A stretch of 64,000 nucleotides of DNA. Origin: Acanthornis magna (Eukaryota; Chordata; Aves; Passeriformes; Acanthizidae). Positions within the stretch are counted from its first letter, which is position 1, and the number at the start of each line of letters is the position of its first letter. The notes below the pieces were generated by a model. It had not been told where the DNA came from. It saw nothing but the letters and a program-made list of their open reading frames with translations, and searched no databases. The position numbers and the translations under genes are program-made. The stretch spans positions 1 through 64,000 of the forward strand of contig JAWUZG010000352.1 in the NCBI GenBank assembly GCA_036785705.1. Reading direction: 5' to 3'. Positions 21,836 through 30,984 of the stretch are shown in pieces.

Positions 21836-22400
21836 GCACTCCAAAGGCTGCGGCCCCATTTGAACCTCAAAGGAACTCTCCGGAAGATCCCCCGGAGCCC
21901 TGTCCTTCCCCGGAACCCCCCGGGGCCCCCCGGCCCCCGGCGTTCCTCTAACAACGAGCGGCGCTCCCGGCGCGTCCCTTGTCCCCTCCCGGCGCGTCCC
22001 TTGTCCCCTCCCGGCGCGTCCCTTGTCCCCTCGCGAGTTTCTCACGCTCCTTTTGTCCCGGGGCAAGGCCGGGGCTGGGGCAGAACCTCCCGGGAGGGGC
22101 CGAGGGACGTTCCCGAGGATGGAGAGAGGGATTTGGGATTTTGGGAGCCGCGCAGGTGCACCCGTGCTGGGCGGGGGTGGGTGGGGAGGAACGGGGAGAT
22201 GGTGCGGGGGATCGATCAGCGGAGATCGATCGGGATCGATCAGAGGAGATCCATCGGGATCGATCAGAGGAGATCCATCGGGATCGATCGAGATTCAGTC
22301 GGGACTTGGCCCCGTTGGCGCCGTTGGGTTTATGGCAGATATTGTATTTGCACACATCCCTCTGTTTTGTATGAACGGTACGCGGCACCTTATAATTCAT
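21836..22400. other. Unique block with a GATCGATC repeat cluster
   Basis: Unique GC-rich sequence, including a short triplicated GGCGCGTCCCTTGTCCCCTC at 21969-22033. At 22209-22291 about four GATCGATC cores and two GATCCATC cores recur every 10-30 bp, reading TGATCGATCC and CGATGGATC on the minus strand, like PBX-HOX sites. Then a unique AT-rich stretch with ATGGCAGATATTGTATTTGC leads into the next array. Confidence 0.5.
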
Positions 22401-24045
22401 ATATTCCGCATATTCCATAAATTACGAATTTTCCACCTATTCCATAGGTTTCATATTTTCCTCATATTCCATATTCCAATACAATCCACATATTCCGTAT
22501 ATTCCGTGTATCTCACATATTCCATATATTCCATATAACCCACATATTCCGTATATTCCATATATTCCATATATCCCACATATTCCATATATTTAATATA
22601 TTCCATATATTTAATATATTCCATATAGTCCACATATCCCATCTTTCCATATAATCCACGTATTCCACATATTCCATATATTTAATATATTTAATATATT
22701 CCACATATTCCACATATTCCGTATATTCTGTACATTGCAAATATTCCCTATATTTAATATATTCCATATATCCCACGTATCCCATCTATTGCACATAATG
22801 CACATATTCCACATATTTCATATATTCCATATATCCCACACATCCCCTATATCGCACATATTCCATATATTTCATATATTCCATCTATCCCATAAAATGC
22901 ACATATTCCACGTATTCTATGTATTTAATATATTCCATATGTCCCGCACATCCCCCATATCGCACATATTGCACATATTCCATGTATTTCATATATTCCA
23001 TCTATTGCACATAATGCACATATTCCATGTATTTAATATATTCCATATATTCCTCACATCCCCTGTATCGCACATATTGCACATATTCCATATATTTCAT
23101 ATATTCCATATATCCCGCACATCCCCCATATCGCACATATTGCACATATTCCATATATTTCATATATTCCATACATCCCACACATCCCCTATATCGCACA
23201 TATTGCACATATTCCATGTATTTAATATATTCCATATATTCCGCACATCCCCTGTATCACACATATTGCACATATTCCATATATTTAATATATTCCATAT
23301 ATGCCGCACATCCCCTATATCGCACATATTGCACATATTCCATGTATTTAATATATTCCATATATCCCGCACATCCCCCATATCGCACATAATGCACATA
23401 TTCCATATATTTCATATATTCCATATATCCCATAAAATGCACATATTCCACGTATTCTATGTATTTCATATATTCCATATATCCCACACATCCCCCATAT
23501 CGCACATACTGCACATATTCCATATATTTAATATATTCCATATATCCCACACATCCCCTATATCGCACATACTGCACATATTCCATATATTTAATATATT
23601 CCATATATGCCGCACATCCCCTATATCGCACATACTGCACATATTCCATATATTTAATATATTCCATATATCCCGCACATCCCCCATATCGCACATATTG
23701 CACATATTCCATGTATTTCATATATTCCATACATCCCACACATCCCCTATATCGCACATACTGCACATATTCCATATATTTAATATATTCCATATATGCC
23801 GCACATCCCCTATATCGCACATATTGCACATATTCCATGTATTTAATATATTCCATATATCCCGCACATCCCCCATATCGCACATAATGCACATATTCCA
23901 TATATTTCATATATTCCATATATCCCGCACATCCCCTGTATCGCACATAATGCACATATTCCATATATTTCATATATTCCATATATCCCACACATCCCCC
24001 ATATCGCACATATTGCACATATTCCATACATTCCACACGTCCCAC
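22400..24045. repeat. AT-rich minisatellite, ~63 bp unit from a 9-12 bp seed
   Basis: The left part (22400-22830) is irregular CATATTCCATATATTC repeats. The right part is about 19 copies of a 63-bp unit with CCCCTATATCGCACATATTG, CACATATTCCATATATTTAA and a TATTCCATATATCCCGCACA segment. As 63 is divisible by 3 the array stays open for hundreds of codons (His/Ile/Phe-rich), which does not indicate a gene. Confidence 0.93.
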
Positions 24046-24098
24046 ATTTTTCGCCAGCAGGGAAATGACCCCAAATCCTCTCCCCGCCCCCCACCCCA

Positions 24099-24142
24099 TT
24101 AAAAAAAAAAAAAGAAAAAAGAAAAAAAAAGAAAAAAGAAAA

Positions 24143-24175
<33 letters not shown>

Positions 24176-24178
24176 AAG
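24099..24178. repeat. Poly-A tract with G interruptions
   Basis: About 80 nt of A with scattered single G. No retroelement body is recognisable next to it. Confidence 0.9.
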
Positions 24179-24640
24179 ATTTATCCCTTCAAAATTCCCG
24201 GTTACGATTAGGGGAATTCGGAGCCTCGGTCCCTCCTCGAGGGTCCCTCTGTCCCCAGGAGCCCTCCGGGGCCATCTGTCCCTCACCCCCGCGTGTGAAA
24301 TGTTCCTCTTCCCCCCCCGAGCATTTGTTCTCACCACGCGAGGCTCTTTTGATCTCCCTGGAGCACCTCCCGTTAGGGAAAAAAAAATAATAATGATAAT
24401 GATAATTAGAATGACAATAGCCGGAAGGCCTCGCTTTCATCTCCGCTTTTGGGGCTGCTTTTAACTCCTCGGAGGTGTGAAGGTGTGAAGGTCCCCGGGG
24501 TCCCTTTTTGGGGACAAACCTCCCCCTCGGGGACTTTGCTGTCCCCAGCCCCAAAAGCCTTTGAAGCCTCGAGGGGAAGAGGGCGAGGAGGTTTTGGGGT
24601 CGCTCCGGAATTTGGGATTTCACAGTTTTTCCGGGTGACC
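24179..24640. promoter_or_regulatory. Unique island with tandem T-box sites
   Basis: A 460 bp non-repetitive island between poly-A and a C-rich array, 9 kb 3' of HOXB1. It contains TAATAATGATAATGATAATT (24387-24406), GAATGACAATAG and the tandem AGGTGTGA pair at 24473. Enhancer function is inferred from its survival as unique sequence and from motif content. Confidence 0.45.
24473..24494 (+). promoter_or_regulatory. Tandem T-box half-sites / triple DR2-like array
   Basis: Two directly abutting AGGTGTGA octamers (24473-24480 and 24481-24488) followed by AGGTCC (24489-24494). Read as octamers they are two head-to-tail T-box half-sites. Read as hexamers they are three AGGTNN half-sites with 2-bp spacers, a degenerate DR2 series. 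The octamer fits better because both copies match it exactly. Confidence 0.45.
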
Positions 24641-26215
24641 CCACGGTCCCCTGGGTCCGCTCTCCGTCCCCTGTGTCACCCCACGGTCCCCTGGGTCCGC
24701 TCTCTGTCCCCTGGGTCCCCTCGCTGTCCCCTGGGTTGGTGCTGTCCCCTGGGTCACCTCGCTGTCCCCCGGGTCATCCCATGGTCCCCTGGGTCACCTC
24801 GCTGTCCCCTGGGTCACCCCAGGCTCCCCTGGGACACCCCACGGCGCTGTCCCCTGGGTCCCCTCGCGGTCCCCTGGGTCGGTGTTGTCCCTTGGGTCAC
24901 CCCAGACTCCTCTGGGTCACCCCAGGCTGCTGTCCCCAGGTCACCTCTCGCTGCTGTCCCCAGGTCACCTCTCGGTGCTGTCCCCCAGGTCACCCCAGGC
25001 TCCCCTGGGACACCCCACGGCGCTGTCCCCCGGGTCCTCTCTCTGTCCCCTGAGTCCCCTCGCTGTGCCCTGGGTCACCCCACGCTGCTGTCGCCTGGCT
25101 CAGTCCTGTCCCCCGGGTCACCCCACGGTCCCTCGTGTCCCCCCGCTGTCCCCTGGGTCCCTGCTGTCCCCTGTGTCAGCGCTGTCTCCCGTGTCGCCCG
25201 TGTCCCCTCGCTGTCCCCTCGCTGTCCTCTGTGTCACCCCACGGTCCCCTGGGTCCCCTCGCTGTCTCCCCCGTGTCCCCTCCGTGTCCCCTGGCTGTCC
25301 CCTGTGTCGGTGCTGTCCCCTGGCTGTCCCCTGAGTCACCCCACGGTTCCCCGTGTCCCCTCGCTGTCACCTAGGTCCCTCTGTCCCCTGGGTCGGTGCC
25401 GTCCCCTGTGTCCCCTGGCTGTCCCCTCGCTGTCTCCCCCGTGTCCCCTCGCTGCCCTCTGAGTCACCCCACGGGCCCCTGGGTCCCCTCGTCTCCCCTG
25501 GCTGTCCCTCGTGTCCCCCGTGTCCCCTCGCTGTCCCCTCGCTGTCCCCTGTGTCGGTGCTGTCCCCTGGTTGTGCCCCGTGTCCCCCGTGTCCCCTGGG
25601 TCACCCCCCGTGTTTCCCCTGTCCCCTCGCTGTCCCGGGTGTTCCCCATGTCCCCTCGCTGTCCCCTCGCTGTCCTTTGAGTCACCCCACTGTCCCCTGG
25701 GTCCCCTCGTTGTCTCCCCTGGCTGTCCCCTGGGTCGGTGCTGTCCCCCGTGTCCCCCGTGTCCCCCGTGTCCCCTGGCTGTCCCCTCGCTGTCCCCTGA
25801 GTCACCCCACGGGCCCCTGGGTCCCCTCGTCTCCCGTGGCTGTCCCTCGTGTCCCCCGTGTCCCCTCGCTGTCCCCTCGCTGTCCCCTCGCTGTCCTCTG
25901 AGTCACCCCACGGTCCCCTGGGTCCCCTCGCTGTCCTCTGAGTCACCCCACTGTCCCCTGGGTCCCCTCCTTGTCTCCCCTGGCTGTCCCCTGGGTCGGT
26001 GCTGTCCCCCGTGTCCCCCGTGTCCCCCGTGTCCCCTGGCTGTCCTCTGAGTCACCCCACGGTCCCCTGTGTCCCCTGGCTGTCCCCTGGCTGTCCCCTG
26101 GCTGTCCCCTGGCTGTCCCCTGGCTGTCCCCCGTGTCCCCTGGCTGTCCCCTGGCTGTCCCCTGGCTGTCCCCTGGCTGTCCCCTGGCTGTCCCCTCGCT
26201 GTCCCCTCCCCTCAG
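24641..26215. repeat. C-rich array (GCTGTCCCCTGGGTC), 10-15 bp seed
   Basis: About 1.6 kb of units such as TCGCTGTCCCCTGGGTCACC, with longer blocks (for example TGAGTCACCCCACGGTCCCC) reappearing every 70-130 bp. The right end (26060-26205) is a near-pure 10-bp repeat GCTGTCCCCTG. Confidence 0.93.
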
Positions 26216-26350
26216 GACCCTCCCTCTCTCTCTCGGGACAGGTGAGCCGCGCTGGGGGGGGCGGTGGGGGGCGATGACAGCAGGACCTGTCCTTTTGTCC
26301 CCAGCGAGGTGACAAATCCTTCCCGGGCTCTGCTCACCCCCCGGGCAGCC
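26216..26350. other. Short unique spacer
   Basis: About 130 bp of unique sequence with CAGGTGAGC (26239) and TTTTGTCCCCAG (26293-26304), resembling a 63-bp intron. Neither flank is coding, so no exon is called. Confidence 0.35.
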
Positions 26351-27990
26351 CCGACAGTCCCAAACCCCAAACCCCAAATAATCCCAAACCCCAAATCCCA
26401 AACCACAAACACCAAATCCCAAATTTCAAACCCCAAATCCCTAACCTTAACCCTAACCTTAAGCCTAACCCTAACTGAAACCCCAAACCCCAAATCCCAA
26501 ACCCCAAATCTCAAACCCCAAATCCCAAATCCCAAACCCCAAACGCTAACCCTAACCCTAACCCTAACCCTAACCCTAACCTTAACCCTACCCCTAACCC
26601 CAAACCCCAAACCCCAAATCCAAACCCCTAACCCCAAACCCCAAATCCCAAACCCCAAATAACCCCAAATCCCAAACTCCAAACCCTAAATAACCCCCAA
26701 TAGCCCCAAATCCCAAACGCCAAACCCCAAATCCCAAACCCCAAACCCCAAATCCCAAACCCCAAATCCCCCATATCCCAAACCCCAAATAACCCCAAAC
26801 AACCCCAAACAGCCCCAAATCCCAAACCCCAAATCCCAAATCCCAAACCCCAAACCTTAACCCTAAACTTAACCCTAACCCTAACCCTAACCTTAACCCT
26901 ACCCCAACCCCAAACCCCAAATCCCAAACCCCAAATAATACCAAATAACCCCAAAGAACCCCAAAGAACCCCAAAGAACCCCAAATAACCCCAAATAACC
27001 CCAAATCCCAAGGAGCCCCAAATAACCCCAAACCCCAAATCCCAAAGAACCCCAAACCCCCAACCCCAAATAACCCCAAATAGCCCCAAACCCCAAACCC
27101 CAAATCCCACACCCCAAACCACTAACCCCCAACCCCAAAGTACCCCAAATCCCAAACCCCAAATAATCCCAAATCCCAAACCCCAAATAACCCCAAAGAA
27201 CCCCAAATAACCCCAAACCCCAAATCCCAAAGAACCCCAAATCCCAAACCCCAACCCCAAATAATCCCAAACCCCAAACCCCAAATAACCCCAAACAACC
27301 CCAAATAACCCCAAATAATCCCAAATCTCAAACCCCAAATAACCCCAAATAACCCCAAATAGCCCCAAGTCCCAAACCCCAAATCCCAAACCCTAATCCT
27401 AACCTTAACCCTAACCCAAACCCCAAACCCCAAACCCCAAATAATCCCAAACCCCAAACCCCAAATAACCCCAAATCTCAAACCCCAAATAGCCCCAAAT
27501 CCCAAACCCCAAATCCCAAACCCCAAACCCCAAACCCTAACCCTAACCTTAACCCTACCCCTAACCCCAAACCCCAAATCCCAAACCCCAAATAACCCCA
27601 AACAACCCCAAATAGCCCCAAATCCCAAATCCCAAAGAACCCCAAATCCCAAACCCCCAACCCCAAATAATCCCAAATCCCAAATCCCAAAGAACCCCAA
27701 ACCCCAAACCCCCAACCCCAAATAAACCCAAATCCCAAACCCCAACCCCAAATAACCCCAAACCCCAAACCCCAAATAATCCCAAATCTCAAACCCCAAA
27801 TAACCCCAAATAACCCCAAACCCCAAACCCCAAATCTCAAACCCCAAATAACCCCAAATCCCAAACCCCAAATAACCCCAAACAACCCCAAATAACCCCA
27901 AATAACCCCAAATAACCCCAAAAACCCCAAACAACCCCAAACAACCCCAAACAACCCCAAATAACCCCAAACAACCCCAAATCCCAAACC
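26351..27990. repeat. CCCCAAA-type 7-bp array with interstitial telomere repeats
   Basis: About 1.6 kb of AACCCCAAATCCCAA, AATAACCCCAA and similar 7-bp-based repeats. True vertebrate telomere repeats (CCCTAA)n are embedded at 26441-26476, 26545-26600, 26855-26900, 27390-27417 and 27534-27563. The minus-strand Gly/Phe/Leu/Trp frames are artefacts. Confidence 0.93.
26545..26600. repeat. Interstitial telomeric repeat (CTAACC)n
   Basis: The longest pure block in this array: about six consecutive CTAACC units, then CTTAACCCTACCCC variants. Orientation is C-rich on the + strand. Confidence 0.9.
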
Positions 27991-28310
27991 CCACCCCGAT
28001 ATTTGCCCCGCCCCTCTCCCGTCCCTTTTTCCCGCGGTTCACGCAGAGTTCAGCCTGAGATGAATTCCCCCCAAGCTCTTCCCGGGGGTCACCCCAAGGC
28101 CGCGGGGCCTCTGTGAAAAATTATTTTGGGGTTAAAAAAAGGAATAATGGGGCCGAGAGAGAGAGAGAGGGGGGAGAGTTCCCGAAAGCTGAGGGAAAAA
28201 AGGGGAAAAAAAATGGGATTTTGGCAGTGGGTGATATTTGATATTTATGGAAGGTGTGAAGTGACCTGGATGGGTTTTTGGAGATAAAATCCCATTTTCT
28301 GTAATTTAAC
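27991..28310. promoter_or_regulatory. HOXB1 3' enhancer island containing a DR5 RARE
   Basis: A unique island of about 300 bp locked between the CCCCAAA array and a (TTTA)n composite array. It holds the DR5 site (28036-28052) and an AGGTGTGA T-box octamer at 28252-28259. It lies 12.8 kb 3' of the HOXB1 stop. HOXA1 and HOXB1 both have 3' DR5-type retinoid enhancers in mammals, so this is a strong candidate for the HOXB version. Only the DR5 is directly visible evidence. Confidence 0.7.
28036..28052 (+). promoter_or_regulatory. DR5 retinoic acid response element GGTTCACGCAGAGTTCA
   Basis: GGTTCA-N5-AGTTCA: both hexamers fit the RAR/RXR half-site RGKTCA closely and the spacing is exactly five. 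The half-site pair is the same as in the 3' RARE of HOXA1. It is in unique sequence, not in a repeat. Confidence 0.85.
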
Positions 28311-28502
28311 AATAATATAAATATATTTATTTATTTATTTATTTATTCATTCATTCATTCATTCATTCATTCATTTATTTATTTATAAAAATAGATATGT
28401 TATTGATAAGTGCACGCGGGGCCGGGACTTGAACGAATTTTTGGAGATAAAATCCCCGATTTCTGCAATTTGACAATAATATACATATATATATGCATAT
28501 TT

Positions 28503-28535
<33 letters not shown>

Positions 28536-28733
28536 CTTACTTTATGTATTTATGTATTTATGTATTTATGTATTTATTTATTTATTTATTTATTTATTTA
28601 TAAAAATAGATATGTTATTGATAAGTGCACGCGGGGCTGTGACCTGGATGGGTTTTTGGAGATAAAATCCCCGATTTCTGTAATTTAACAATAATATACA
28701 TGTATATATAAATTTATTTATTTATTTATTCAT

Positions 28734-28788
<55 letters not shown>

Positions 28789-28972
28789 TAGAAATAGATA
28801 TGTTATTGATAAGTGCGCGCGGGGCCGTGACTTGAACGAATTTTTGGAGATAAAATCCCCAATTTCTGTAATTTAACAATAATATACATATATATACGCA
28901 TATTTATTTATTTATTTATTTATTTACTTACTTACTTACTTTATGTATTTATGTATTTATGTATTTATGTAT

Positions 28973-29011
<39 letters not shown>

Positions 29012-29144
29012 TAAAAATAGATATCTTATTGAAAAGTACACGCAGGGGCCGTGACCTGGATGGGTTTTTGGAGATAAAATCCCATTTTCTGTAGTTTAAC
29101 AATAATATAAATATATTTATTTATTTATTTATTTATTTATGTAT

Positions 29145-29191
<47 letters not shown>

Positions 29192-29291
29192 TAAAAATAG
29201 ATATGTTATTGATAAGTGCGCGCGGGGCCGTGATTTGAACGAATTTTTGGAGATAAAATCCCATTTTCTGTAATTTAACAATAATATACAT

Positions 29292-29322
<31 letters not shown>

Positions 29323-29527
29323 TTCATTCATTCATTCGTTCATTCATTCATTTATTTATAAAAAATAGATATGTTATTGATAAGTGCACGCGGGGCCGTG
29401 ATTTGAACGAATTTTTGGAGATAAAATCCCCAATTTCTGTAATTTAACAATAATATACATATATATATGCATATTTATTTATTTATTTATTTATTTACTT
29501 ACTTACTTACTTTATGTATTTATGTAT

Positions 29528-29566
<39 letters not shown>

Positions 29567-29794
29567 TTCATTCATTCATTCATTCGTTCATTCATTCATT
29601 CATTTATTTATAAAAATAGATATGTTATTGATAAGTGCGCGCGGGGCAGTGACCTGGATGGGTTTTTGGAGATAAAATCCCCGATTTCTGTAATTTAACA
29701 ATAATATACATATATATATGCATATTTAATTATTTATTAATTTATTTACTTACTTACTTTATGTATTTATGTATTTATTTATTTATTTATGTAT

Positions 29795-29837
<43 letters not shown>

Positions 29838-30110
29838 TAAAAATAGATATGTTATTGATAAGTGCGCGCGGGGCCGTGACTTGAACGGATTTTTGGAGAT
29901 AAAATCCCCGATTTCTGTAATTTGACAATAATATACATATATATACACACATTTATTTATTTATTTATCTATTTATTTATTTATTTATTTATCTATTTAT
30001 TTATTTATCTATTTATAAAAATAGCTATGTTATTGATAAGTGCACGCGGGGCCGGGACCTGGATGGGTTTTTTGGAGATAAAATCCCCGATTTCTACAAT
30101 TTTTATATTT
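28311..30110. repeat. Composite array: ~75 bp core plus (TTTA)n, ~10 units
   Basis: A conserved core (ATAGATATGTTATTGATAAG, TGCACGCGGGGCCGTGACTT, GAACGAATTTTTGGAGATAA, AATCCCCGATTTCTGTAATT) alternates with (TTTA)n or (TTCA)n microsatellite of 70-150 bp. Cores begin near 28390, 28608, 28798, 29025, 29200, 29368, 29615, 29844 and 30020. Core and microsatellite were therefore amplified together. Confidence 0.93.
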
Positions 30111-30860
30111 TTTATATATATATATATACACATATAATAAATATATGTATTTATTAATAAAAAAATCTATATTATTGCTAAGTGCACACGTGTCTGTGAC
30201 TTGCTATTGTGTTGTGCCGTCGGATGGATTTTGAGGATAAATTCCCCCGATTTCTAGAACTTAGCAATAATATATATATTTTTATACAGACATAAATAAA
30301 AAACCATTTTCTATACTTCTATAACTCAGAAATAATATATATATTTGTATATAAAAGAAATATGTATTTTCCATGTTTCTAGGACTTCGCAAATATTTAT
30401 ATTTCTATATATAAACAGATATATTTTCTATATTTCTATAACAGCAATAATATATTTATAAATAAATAAATGAATGAATAAATATCTCTGTATTTCTATA
30501 ATTTAGAATAATAATTTAGTAATAATACACTTATTTTATATACATATGTACATAATAAGATACATATTAATATAAACAAGCAAACAAACAAACAAACAAA
30601 TAAATAAATAAATAAATTATTGCTAAATTACAGAAATCAGGGATTTTACCTGCGAAAATCTTCCAGGAAATGTCCATTTTGGAAACAAAAATGAGAAAAT
30701 CGCAGGGTTAAACTCAGCTCTGGTTCAAAATTTCAGATTAGACTCAGTCCTGGATTTAGAATTCGAGGGTTAAACAGCTCTGGGTTTAAATTTGAGACTT
30801 AGACTCGGCTCTGGGTTTAATTTATGGGAAATTTTTATCGCTAAATTTGACGGAAATTGG
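30111..30860. other. AT-rich degenerate sequence
   Basis: AT-rich unique or decayed repeat (TATATA runs, AAATAAATAAATAAA near 30598), then three loose copies of a CAGCTCTGGGTTTAAA motif at 30710-30820. No gene found. Confidence 0.5.
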
Positions 30861-30984
30861 GAAAATCTCAGAGGGAGCATTACATACTTCATAAAAAAGG
30901 TGACGGAACAGCAGGAAAAATCCCAAAAATGGTGAAAATGAGGGAAAAATGGGGTTGGCTTCACCTGTGGGGTGAGCCAGGGAC

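Noticed and set aside
18712..22066. Very long minus-strand open frames (over 1,000 codons, Gly/Thr/Arg/His/Asp repeats)
   Set aside because: They are translations of the 11-bp and G-rich arrays, whose units lack stop codons. Several frames on both strands are open over the same DNA and none has domain content.
22735..24102. 455-codon frame of His/Ile/Phe repeats
   Set aside because: The 63-bp unit is a multiple of three and stop-free, so the frame stays open by arithmetic.
26242..26304. A 63-bp intron-like segment (CAG|GTGAGC to CCCCAG)
   Set aside because: Too short for a vertebrate intron and the flanks are C-rich array and CCCCAAA array, not coding sequence.
28390..28460. tRNA-derived element in the GCGGGGCCGTGACTTGAACG core
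   Set aside because: It loosely resembles a tRNA T-loop fragment, but no A/B box pair or cloverleaf can be formed around it.
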